Shown here: positions 1 through 5,371 of the stretch, piece after piece
How positions within the stretch are numbered: the first letter of the stretch is position 1
Layout: each line of letters begins with the position of its first letter
Origin: Fidelibacterota bacterium
Lineage (GTDB): Bacteria; Fidelibacterota; JAANXI01
Length of the DNA stretch: 5,371 nucleotides
Assembly: GCA_018263365.1 (NCBI GenBank)
Contig: JAANXI010000102.1
Location: 8,902-14,272 of the forward strand
Reading direction: 5' to 3'
Position numbers and translations under genes: made by a program
Notes under the pieces: model-generated
What the model was told of the DNA's origin: nothing
The model's database searches: none
Seen by the model: only the letters and a program-made list of their open reading frames with translations

Positions 1-1122
1 CCATTGGTTCTGCAAAATATTGTGGTAGGATCTGGTCTCTACGGTTGGGCAGTTCCGTATGTGCTTGGCGCAGAACAGGGGAAGTGGTACCTCGGGACGG
101 AAATGCTTTCCCTGGGAGGGGCATTTTACCTGACCTATCAGTACACCAAAGAGATGAACATCCCGTACAGCCGCGCCCAGATGATGCGGGTTGGTTCGCT
201 GCTGGGATTGCGGTATGGCTGGCTGCTCAATGATATCTTTACACTCTGGCCTGAGGAAGTGTCACTTGGTGAAGATGAACCCACGGGCTGGGCAGTATCG
301 TTAATGGCGTCAGTCCCGGCGGGAATCTGGGCCGGCGATTATCTGTACAATCAATGGAAACCCAGCCACGGGCAGTCCTGGGCATTAAGTCTCTGGGGAG
401 GACTGGGTGGCTATACCGCCACCAGCCTGCATCAGATAGCCGCAGGTAAGGAGACGAAACCGGAGCGCTGGGACTACGAGAACTATGCGATGGGCACAGG
501 TCAGGACACATTTGACCAGCAGGGATACGATCGCGCTTTAGAGACATATACAGACTGGAAACGCGTTGATGCGCTTATGGAAATGGCCGGATATCCGCTG
601 AGTATTTACCTGGGTCACCGGTACTTCGGTGACCGGAATTACACCTTTGGCGACGCCATCATGCTTTACGAGGGACGGTGGCTTGGCCTGATGTACGCAG
701 GGTTACTATCGGAGATTGCGGATATCGATTTGGAATCATCACTCAGCCTGACAATGAGAACAGCCGGGAGTCTTGGCGGTGCTTTCCTGATGGATCGATA
801 TATTAGCGGCGATGATTATCAATTCGGCGAGTCGGTTTTGATGGCGGTTGGTACCGGCTCTGGAATGGCCTTCAGCCTTGGCACCGCCGCTTTAACTTCT
901 ATCAACGACGGGAAAGTAATCTCTGCGATGGTCATGGCCGGTGGCGCGGGCGGGTTCTTTCTGACGCGCTCCATCCTGGATGTCAGCAAGGATGGGACCT
1001 ACTCTTCTCTTGAATCCCGGAAATCATTTGATGTGATTCCGGCTTTCTCCCTCATACCGGCTCGGGATGGAAATAACCGCACCGTGTTTCAATCAATGGT
1101 GCGGGCGGAAATTCGTTTTTAG
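1..1122 (+). CDS. Glycine-rich hydrophobic repeat protein, 5' partial, function unknown
   Basis: The frame is open from the first base of the window, so the true start lies upstream; about 373 residues are visible before the TAG stop. I do not recognise the family. Numbering from the TTG at position 4, the protein consists of about five degenerate units of 45-50 residues (roughly 34-79, 100-144, 193-238, 250-300 and 309 onward). Each has a Gly-rich hydrophobic run (for example GSLGGAFLMDRY near 255), an aromatic loop (NYTFGDAIM, DYQFGESVLM) and a second Gly/Ala-rich run. The spacing of small residues resembles glycine-zipper membrane helices. The end alternates hydrophobic and polar residues and finishes in Phe (AEIRF), as many outer-membrane proteins do. 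A membrane or envelope location is therefore inferred, not shown. The first clear terminator downstream is at 1337-1360. Confidence is high that this is a real gene and low for any function. Confidence 0.8.
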   Translation, partial: PLVLQNIVVGSGLYGWAVPYVLGAEQGKWYLGTEMLSLGGAFYLTYQYTKEMNIPYSRAQMMRVGSLLGLRYGWLLNDIFTLWPEEVSLGEDEPTGWAVSLMASVPAGIWAGDYLYNQWKPSHGQSWALSLWGGLGGYTATSLHQIAAGKETKPERWDYENYAMGTGQDTFDQQGYDRALETYTDWKRVDALMEMAGYPLSIYLGHRYFGDRNYTFGDAIMLYEGRWLGLMYAGLLSEIADIDLESSLSLTMRTAGSLGGAFLMDRYISGDDYQFGESVLMAVGTGSGMAFSLGTAALTSINDGKVISAMVMAGGAGGFFLTRSILDVSKDGTYSSLESRKSFDVIPAFSLIPARDGNNRTVFQSMVRAEIRF

Positions 1123-1138
1123 CTACACACAAAGAATC

Positions 1139-1280
1139 AAGAGCCAAGAAAAAAGAGCCAAAGAAAACCGATAGAGTTTACCACGAAGACTCAAAGGCAC
1201 GAAGAAAATATTGATCGCTGATTATACAGAGAACAACAACAAAAAACTGTCCACGAAGTTTCACGAATGAACACGAATTC
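1139..1280. repeat. Cluster of short intergenic repeat words
   Basis: Directly after gene 1 there are two adjacent copies of AAGAGCCAA (1139-1147 and 1153-1161, 14-bp period, each followed by an A-rich tail). Next come CCACGAAG at 1181-1188, GGCACGAAG at 1196-1204, a second CCACGAAG at 1251-1258 and CACGAATGAACACGAA from 1262. Repeats of this wording recur in the intergenic DNA of many environmental bacterial genomes (general recollection). No open frame with protein-like content covers them. Their role is unknown. Confidence 0.5.
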
Positions 1281-1336
1281 CGTATTCAATAAAAGCATGC
1301 TCCAAAATCCCAGTGAAAACGGGAATGTCCAAATGC

Positions 1337-1360
1337 AGACGGCTTAGGCTGTCTTTTTTT
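1337..1360 (+). terminator. Intrinsic terminator
   Basis: AGACGGC (1337-1343) pairs with GCTGTCT (1348-1354) around a TTAG loop, with one G-U pair, and runs straight into seven T residues (1354-1360). This is the standard rho-independent form on the + strand. It lies about 215 bases after the stop of the upstream glycine-rich gene and is the likeliest end of that transcript. Confidence 0.7.
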
Positions 1361-1416
1361 AATAAGCGTACTCATTGATGGGTACAGGAGGTATTCCAGG
1401 GGTTTCAAAAAGTTGA

Positions 1417-1668
1417 GCCCCATCGGGGGCGACATATTTGTAAAACGGCCAGACCAAGATAGTTGAAGTTCCGGAGGAACGGCATATGCTGCCTCTCCGA
1501 GGCACTGTTTTTCATCGTTTTCTCTGCTACAAATATTCCACCGTTACAGGGCTCGTGGCTTTCTAATGCCAGTCTTCCCTGGGGGACTATCATCCGTTTC
1601 GGTTCCTTCAATCCCGCAAATGAATTGGTGGCTATTCGCCACGGTGAATCGGACGTTCCGCCGGGACG
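1417..1668. repeat. Array of short hairpins, putative dispersed structured element
   Basis: Successive inverted repeats can be read by eye: GCCCC/GGGGC (1417-1430); ATATTTGTA (1434-1442) with its exact complement TACAAATAT (1528-1536), enclosing GTTCC-gga-GGAAC (1468-1480) and GCCTC-tcc-GAGGC (1491-1503); AGTC/GACT with further G-C and G-U pairs (1571-1588); GTGGC/GCCAC (1628-1642); CGTTCC-gcc-GGGACG (1654-1668). The nested 1434-1536 unit would fold as a multi-branched structure with two inner stems. The organisation resembles palindromic intergenic elements (REP/BIME-like), but the family is not identified and no second copy lies in the window. Confidence 0.45.
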
Positions 1669-1711
1669 ACTTTTGCCATATTCCTAATACCCTATTCCTC
1701 TTATCCAAACA

Positions 1712-1817
1712 CCACGAACGCCTGAAGACGTTCGTGGGACATCCCGACTTGTCGGGGCTTGTTCGCAAAAAGACGACTACCGTCGCCTGTCATCCTCCAT
1801 GATCTTTGTCGTCTTTT
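1712..1817. repeat. Three further inverted repeats
   Basis: CCACGAACG (1712-1720) is exactly complementary to CGTTCGTGG (1729-1737) with an 8-base loop. CCCGAC/GTCGGG (1743-1756) leaves only 2 bases between its arms, so the innermost pair would open. AAAAGACGAC (1768-1777) is exactly complementary to GTCGTCTTTT (1808-1817). The word CGACTACCG occurs at 1774-1782 and again exactly 60 bases later at 1834-1842. The 1768-1817 pair ends in TTTT and could act as a weak terminator ahead of rsgA, but its 30-base loop argues against an efficient one. Confidence 0.45.
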
Positions 1818-1850
1818 ACATACTGCTTATTGGCGACTACCGACTGGTTT

Positions 1851-1882
1851 TTTGTCTCACATCTCACGGTTTTTTATCTTTT
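1851..1882 (+). promoter_or_regulatory. Weak candidate promoter for rsgA
   Basis: TTTG (1851-1854) is followed after 20 bases by TATCTTTT (1875-1882). This resembles the Bacteroidota-type TTTG / TAnnTTTG promoter with one mismatch. An alternative TATACT at 1898-1903 has no -35 at good spacing (TTGAAC at 1881-1886 is only 11 bases away). No Shine-Dalgarno sequence is visible before the rsgA ATG. The call is a pattern match only. Confidence 0.2.
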
Positions 1883-1917
1883 GAACCAATCCCTTCATAT
1901 ACTATCTTAACGGCGTT

Positions 1918-2997
1918 ATGGGCTATTCATTGCAACAACTGGGCTGGAGCGACTTTTTCGCCTCTGAATTTGCGGAGTTCGAATCCCGTGGATTTGAGCC
2001 GGGCAGGATCGCCATCGAAAACCGGGATAATTATCTGGTGCTGTCAGCATCAGGCGAACTCGATGCACAGATCACCGGTCGGCTCATTTATTCCGCGGAT
2101 TCTCCCGCCGATTATCCCAAGGTTGGCGACTGGGTGGTAATTTCCGTGATGGAAGACGAAGGGAAATCTATTATTCACGATATCCTGCCGCGGCAGACAG
2201 CATTTACCCGTAAAGCATCGGGGAAACGGACGGAATTGCAGGTCATCGGTGCTAACCTGGATCATGTGTATGTTGTACAGAGCTTTGATGACGACTTCAG
2301 TCCGAATCGCCTGGAGCGCTACCTGGTGATGATCCGGGAGAGTGGCGCAGCGCCGGGCATTATCCTGAATAAATCGGATCTGGCCGAAGATTTAATCAAT
2401 CAGGCGGACGCAGCTCAGGACATCGCTGGGACTGTGCCGTTATTTGTGGTAAGCGCCAAGACGAGAGATGGTATCGACGAACTGGCATCGGCGATTCAGC
2501 CGGGGGAAACGATTGCGCTGGTGGGATCATCGGGCGTGGGCAAATCCACGATTATCAATGCGTTGATCGGCGAGGAGCGCCAGAAGACAGCGGATGTGCG
2601 GGAGTTTGATCAGAAGGGCCGGCATACCACCACGCGGCGGGAATTGATCCTGCTGCCGGACGGTGGACTGATTATCGACACGCCGGGGATGCGGGAGTTT
2701 CAGCTCTGGTCTGGCGGCGGGATGGAGGAGGTGTACGACGACATCCTGGAGTTGTCCGCCGAGTGTAAGTTTAACGATTGTACCCATACGCATGAGGTGG
2801 AGTGTGTGGTTATCGGGGCGGTGGAGTCCGGCGAGATTCCTGAGGTGCACTACGAGAATTACCTGAAACTCCAGAAGGAATTAGATTACCTGGAAAGCAA
2901 ACAGGACGAGGCAGCCCGCCGCGAGCGCGAGGAATATTGGAAGCAGATCCACAAGGACGTGAAGGAGATGAAGAAGCACCGGAAGAAGTTTCGGTGA
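1918..2997 (+). CDS. rsgA: Ribosome small subunit-dependent GTPase A (RsgA/YjeQ)
   Basis: Complete 359-residue cytoplasmic GTPase that acts in late maturation of the 30S ribosomal subunit; RsgA proteins bind the decoding region and couple GTP hydrolysis to release of assembly factors. The circularly permuted GTPase order is clear: an N-terminal OB-fold region (about 30-115), then G4 NKSD (151-154), G5 SAK (179-181), G1/P-loop GSSGVGKST (203-211), G2 in RHTTTRRE (235-242) and G3 DTPG (254-257). The zinc knuckle is intact with C283, C288, H290 and C296 in the canonical C-x4-C-x-H-x5-C spacing. A charged, probably coiled-coil tail (about 315-359) ends in a Lys/Arg-rich stretch. Length is close to that of E. 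coli RsgA. The ATG at 1918 is the only usual start codon after the in-frame stop at 1882-1884; no Shine-Dalgarno is visible. It seems to be transcribed alone. Confidence 0.97.
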   Translation: MGYSLQQLGWSDFFASEFAEFESRGFEPGRIAIENRDNYLVLSASGELDAQITGRLIYSADSPADYPKVGDWVVISVMEDEGKSIIHDILPRQTAFTRKASGKRTELQVIGANLDHVYVVQSFDDDFSPNRLERYLVMIRESGAAPGIILNKSDLAEDLINQADAAQDIAGTVPLFVVSAKTRDGIDELASAIQPGETIALVGSSGVGKSTIINALIGEERQKTADVREFDQKGRHTTTRRELILLPDGGLIIDTPGMREFQLWSGGGMEEVYDDILELSAECKFNDCTHTHEVECVVIGAVESGEIPEVHYENYLKLQKELDYLESKQDEAARREREEYWKQIHKDVKEMKKHRKKFR

Positions 2998-3016
2998 GCA
3001 CCATAAAAACAGAATG

Positions 3017-3060
3017 GAACGCAGATTGACGCAGAAACAACGGATAACCGCGGATAAAGC
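3017..3060. repeat. Four-unit repeat with 10-bp period
   Basis: Twenty bases after the rsgA stop, ACGCAGA occurs at 3019-3025 and 3029-3035, and CGGATAA at 3041-3047 and 3051-3057. This gives four decamers in phase, about one helical turn each. Similar 'ACGCAGATTnACGCGGATAA' wording recurs in the intergenic DNA of many environmental genomes (recollection). It sits at the left edge of the AT-rich two-nuclease segment. Confidence 0.5.
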
Positions 3061-3114
3061 CATTTAATTTTATCTTTCTCAACGTTTCATGAATATTTAT
3101 TTTCGGTAAGATGG

Positions 3115-3141
3115 TTGAAATTTAGTTTTATGTATTATAAA
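3115..3141 (+). promoter_or_regulatory. Candidate sigma70-type promoter of the HNH operon
   Basis: TTGAAA (3115-3120) and TATAAA (3136-3141) are separated by 15 bases, at the short end of the usual range, in AT-rich DNA. Transcription would start near 3148, about a dozen bases before the ATG at 3161, leaving a very short leader. The position fits a promoter serving both HNH genes. Confidence 0.4.
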
Positions 3142-3160
3142 AGATTTCGGCTATACAACA

Positions 3161-4070
3161 ATGGTTAATAGTTGTAAATGAGATTATTCAAAAATTCGAA
3201 TCCATCAATGTTTGGAAGCAGGGCGATACACGTGCTCCGCATAAACCACTACTAATATTAATAGCCCTTGGACGATATCAGCAAAATAAAGAGCGGTTAA
3301 TTCCATTTTCGGATATTGAAAATCATCTGAATGTATTGTTACAAGAATTTGGTCCGTTCCGAAAATCATATCACCCTGAATACCCTTTCTGGCGTTTGCA
3401 GAGGGATGGAATATGGGAAATACCTAATTCTGAACACATCAATTTAAATCAAAGCGGCGATCCACGAAAACCTGATTTAATTGAAGCGGATGTGAAGGCA
3501 GGTCTCACTTCTGAAATTTACAATCGGATCGAAACTGATCCTCAAATTTTTACATCTATTATCGAGGCAATATTGGAATCACATTTTCCAAGTTCACTTC
3601 ATCAAGATATATTGGATGCGGTTGGACTCGACATAAGTTTCTCGTGGCAACGAAAGAAAAAACGTGATCCAAAGTTTCGTGAATATGTATTAAAAGCGTA
3701 CGAATATCAATGTGCTGTATGCGGGTTCGATGTTCAACTCCGAGGAAAACCGATTGCATTGGAAGCAGCGCATATTAAATGGCATCAGGCAGGTGGACCT
3801 GATATTGAAAACAATGGAATTGCTCTTTGCACGATGCATCATAAACTGTTTGACAAGGGCGCATTCACATTCAATTCTGATTTTACATTTCATGTTTCGG
3901 AGTACATTCATGGTGAAAAAGGGCTCAATGAATGGTTGATGAATTATCATGGAAACACGATAAAGCGCCCGCAAAGACCAACATATTTTCCGGAGAAATC
4001 CTATTTAAACTGGCACATGAGGGAAGTTTTTAAGGGGCCCTCACGATACTTAAAAGATTCGGAAATTTAA
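3161..4070 (+). CDS. Phosphorothioate-DNA-dependent HNH restriction endonuclease (McrA-like, SBD-HNH), start disrupted
   Basis: Likely type IV restriction enzyme that cuts DNA carrying phosphorothioate (Dnd-type) modification. The first 150 or so residues match the sulfur-binding-type domain: EIIQKFESINVW, then APHKPLL (from 3234) and YPFWRLQ (from 3381), the two most conserved blocks of the family. The C-terminal HNH nuclease has a CAVC zinc pair (from 3711), AAH (His at 3771), the N of NNGIAL (about 3810-3815) and CTMHH (Cys 3828, His 3837); it ends with the typical HMREVFKGPSR. Full length would be near 300 residues, normal for the group. The frame is open from 3141 but lacks ATG, GTG or TTG until TTG 3336, which lies inside the N-terminal domain and would remove APHKPLL. 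The ATG at 3161 is in another frame and stops at TGA 3179; skipping one base at 3176-3179 joins it to the conserved frame. No Shine-Dalgarno is seen. No dnd modification genes occur in the window. Family call firm; substrate inferred from family. Confidence 0.82.
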
Positions 4071-4078
4071 ATCTCACC

Positions 4079-4084
4079 GAAGGA
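4079..4084 (+). promoter_or_regulatory. Shine-Dalgarno site of the second HNH gene
   Basis: GAAGGA lies 8 bases before the ATG at 4093. It fixes that start and shows that this gene can be translated by ordinary Shine-Dalgarno initiation, unlike the first HNH gene and rsgA, where no such site is visible. Confidence 0.65.
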
Positions 4085-4092
4085 ATATCTAA

Positions 4093-4842
4093 ATGGCTAA
4101 AAACCTCTGGACAAAAGAAGAACATATCATTGCCTTTAATTATTATTGCCGTATTCCATTTTCTAGAATTGATACGAGCAATCCAGATGTTCAAGAACTG
4201 GCTAAATTAATAGGTCGTTCTGTCAATGCCGCTTCAATGAAACTTTCAAATTTTGCACGGTTAGATCCTGAATTACAGAAACGGGATATTTCTGGTTTAT
4301 CTCATGGTAGCAAACTAGAAAAAGTTGTTTGGGATGAATTCCACAATAACTGGGACGAGATGCTGTATGAAAGTGAAAAACTAATAGCCAAATACAAAAA
4401 TAAATCCTTAGAGGAACTTTACGATTTAGATGAAACATCATACAAAGGACTTGAAAAAGAAACAACAATGAAGCGACGAGTGAACCAAAAGCAATTCAGA
4501 AATATGGTACTCGCTTCTTTTGACCATAAGTGCTGTATAACAGGTATTGAGATTGGGGATCTTTTAATTTCCAGTCACATTGTTCCCTGGCGAATAGATA
4601 AAAAGAATAGATTGAACCCCAGAAATGGTCTCTGTTTAAATGCTCTTCATGACAAAGCTTTTGATACAGGCTTATTGACTATTACGCCAGATTATAAAAT
4701 TCATCTCTCACAATCACTCCAAAATACCAACTATAATTTTTTCATTCGGTACCAAAATAAGCCAATTTCGCTTCCAAACAGATTCTTACCAGAAAAACAA
4801 TTTCTGGAGTATCATAACAAAGAGATTTTTATAGATAATTAA
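4093..4842 (+). CDS. HNH endonuclease, putative restriction endonuclease (COG3440-like)
   Basis: Complete 249-residue protein. Residues 1-100 form the conserved N-terminal region of this HNH family: WTKEEHIIAFNYYCRIPF, then an Arg-Ser-containing helix-turn-helix-like segment (ELAKLIGRSVNAASMKLSNF, 35-54), RDISGLSHGSKL and a WDEFHNNWDE block (80-89). It probably binds DNA. A charged linker (about 100-130) leads to an HNH_2-type nuclease: SSHIVPW (H162), NGLCLNALHDKAFD (N178, H186, D187). All expected catalytic His/Asn positions are present. C147-C148 sit in tandem where many HNH proteins have a C-x2-C zinc pair, so a normal zinc ribbon is not evident, as is usual for this subfamily. It follows the first HNH gene by 22 bp on the same strand, so the two are very probably co-transcribed. 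A+T content is high, as in its partner. Family members are annotated as putative restriction enzymes; the target is unknown. Confidence 0.88.
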   Translation: MAKNLWTKEEHIIAFNYYCRIPFSRIDTSNPDVQELAKLIGRSVNAASMKLSNFARLDPELQKRDISGLSHGSKLEKVVWDEFHNNWDEMLYESEKLIAKYKNKSLEELYDLDETSYKGLEKETTMKRRVNQKQFRNMVLASFDHKCCITGIEIGDLLISSHIVPWRIDKKNRLNPRNGLCLNALHDKAFDTGLLTITPDYKIHLSQSLQNTNYNFFIRYQNKPISLPNRFLPEKQFLEYHNKEIFIDN

Positions 4843-4947
4843 CTCTACTTTACTCAGTCAAAATACTAATATTCCTCTCCTCATCGCACCAGTTGTTCAT
4901 ACCAAAGGAAAGGCGAGACCGAAAAAACGAATTTCTCGTTACTTTTC

Positions 4948-4980
4948 ACTGCTGCCAGCGCTCCAAGCGCTGGCAGCAGT
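4948..4980. terminator. Perfect 15-bp hairpin between convergent genes
   Basis: ACTGCTGCCAGCGCT (4948-4962) is exactly complementary to AGCGCTGGCAGCAGT (4966-4980) with a 3-base CCA loop. It lies between the end of the HNH operon and the 3' end of the minus-strand gene, 10 bases past that gene's stop, so it could stop transcripts from both sides. Neither flank has a real T tract, so it may instead be a REP-like palindrome. A smaller AACGA/TCGTT hairpin lies beside it at 4926-4940. Confidence 0.5.
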
Positions 4981-4990
4981 AATCACTTTC

Positions 4991-5371
4991 TCAATTCACC
5001 CTCACCTTTTCCAGCTCCTCCTGCATCGCCGGGCGGCGTTGGTAAGTCTCCCGGAATTCTTCGACGATGTTCCGGACAAATTTCGTCCCGCCGGCAACGG
5101 AATGCAGACTGTTCAGGATCCCCACGATCTCCCGGTAATATTTGCGGCCGGTATTTTTCCGGGCATAATCACGCAGCGCCACGCCGTACATGTCAAGCAG
5201 TGCGTCAGGGTAGTCATCTGCAAGGTATTCTCTGTAGGATTTCAAGTGAGAGAGCCCGGGATTCTCCTTCAGAAGATCCACCAGATCGTCCCAACGATCC
5301 TCACGGACGTACGCTTCCGCCAGCGTCCGCACCGGCGTGAATTGCTGCTCCTGCAACTTTTGGAGCAGTTC
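4991..5371 (-). CDS. C-terminal part of a SWIM zinc-finger family-like protein, 5' partial
   Basis: The minus-strand frame is open to the window edge, giving 126 residues up to the TGA at 4991-4993; a TTG start at 5356 is unnecessary because the frame continues upstream as ELLQK. The visible part is all-helical and resembles the C-terminal region of SWIM zinc-finger proteins: AYVREDRWDDLVDLLKENPGL, then YREYLADDYPDALLDMYGVALRDYA, NTGRKYYREIVGILNSL, and the ending YQRRPAMQEELEKV. These are TPR-like helical pairs. The zinc-binding SWIM motif (C-x-C-xn-C-x-H) would lie upstream, outside the window, so the family call rests on the C-terminal signature alone. G+C content matches rsgA rather than the HNH genes. 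It is convergent with the HNH operon, with a hairpin between them. Cellular role unknown. Confidence 0.7.
   Translation of the reverse strand, partial: ELLQKLQEQQFTPVRTLAEAYVREDRWDDLVDLLKENPGLSHLKSYREYLADDYPDALLDMYGVALRDYARKNTGRKYYREIVGILNSLHSVAGGTKFVRNIVEEFRETYQRRPAMQEELEKVRVN

Larger units (their letters stand above)
1361..1917. other. Gene-free spacer with structured repeat-like element
   Basis: No convincing gene is present. Short open frames on both strands overlap each other, show no recognisable domain and have low-complexity, rearranged-looking translations. The stretch instead holds many perfect or near-perfect inverted repeats, listed separately from 1417 to 1817. The final 100 bases (about 1818-1917) are T-rich and contain a weak candidate promoter for rsgA. 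Confidence 0.6.

Noticed and set aside
239..547. 102-codon minus-strand frame inside the glycine-rich gene
   Set aside because: Shadow of a longer, better supported reading frame; Pro/Arg/Ser-rich translation typical of antisense frames.
1139..1280. CRISPR array
   Set aside because: Repeat words are 8-16 bases, irregularly spaced and divergent, with no uniform spacers and no cas genes.
1463..1687. 74-codon + strand open frame with ATG after an AGGA-like stretch
   Set aside because: It lies wholly in the hairpin-rich repeat region, overlaps other short frames on both strands and has no domain; the GGAGGAAC before it is part of a hairpin, not a convincing ribosome site.
1544..1802. Overlapping short frames on both strands (1544-1768 minus, 1566-1802 plus)
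   Set aside because: They are mutually overlapping, lack recognisable motifs and are explained by the repeat element.
1799..2140. 113-codon + strand frame overlapping the start of rsgA
   Set aside because: It overlaps 223 bases of the firmly identified rsgA in another frame and shows no family features.
3336..4070. First HNH gene starting at TTG 3336
   Set aside because: This start falls inside the N-terminal domain and would drop the conserved APHKPLL block; family-like sequence continues in frame upstream to at least 3180.
3161..4842. Complete Dnd/Ssp phosphorothioation system
   Set aside because: No dndA-E, dndF-H or ssp gene is in the window; only the restriction-type nuclease is present, which fits a host that lacks the modification.
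3061..4990. Insertion sequence or integrated element
   Set aside because: No transposase or integrase, no terminal inverted repeats and no target duplication could be found around the nuclease genes.

Overview
This window looks like chromosomal DNA from a Gram-negative, probably environmental bacterium. Its intergenic DNA is full of repeat words of the 'ACCACGAAG / CACGAATGAACACGAA / CGCAGATTGACGCAG / CGGATAA' kind that I associate with uncultured lineages such as the FCB group, Planctomycetes-like phyla and KSB1. Gene 1 ends in an outer-membrane-like terminal phenylalanine. The phylum is an inference only; no rRNA or other decisive marker is present.

Layout. 1-1122 (+): the 3' part of a gene for a glycine-rich, hydrophobic protein of unknown function, built of about five degenerate repeats. 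1123-1917: a 795-base gene-free stretch with short repeat words, one good intrinsic terminator (1337-1360) and then, from about 1417 to 1817, a dense series of hairpins that looks like a dispersed structured repeat element. 1918-2997 (+): rsgA, a complete ribosome-assembly GTPase. 2998-3140: a four-copy 10-bp-period repeat and a candidate promoter. 3161-4070 and 4093-4842 (+): a two-gene, AT-rich operon encoding two different HNH endonucleases. 4843-4990: a spacer with a perfect 15-bp hairpin. 4991-5371 (-): the C-terminal end of a protein resembling the C-terminal region of SWIM zinc-finger proteins, running off the window.

The functional core is the two-HNH operon. The first product has the architecture of phosphorothioate-DNA-dependent restriction enzymes (N-terminal sulfur-binding-like domain plus C-terminal HNH nuclease; the McrA-like type IV group). 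The second belongs to the COG3440-like HNH family, with an N-terminal DNA-binding-like region. The genes are 22 bp apart, the second has a clear Shine-Dalgarno site, and both are far richer in A+T than rsgA and the flanking genes. The simplest reading is a horizontally acquired defence cassette inserted between housekeeping genes. Pairing a phosphorothioate-type nuclease with a second HNH nuclease is the most interesting feature here.

The first HNH gene has an anomaly. Its conserved N-terminal domain is open in frame from 3141, but that frame has no ATG, GTG or TTG until 3336, well inside the domain. A suitable ATG at 3161 lies in another frame and is one base out of register. This means a sequencing indel, a real frameshift, an unusual start codon or recoding; a gene call starting at 3336 would wrongly remove part of the recognition domain.
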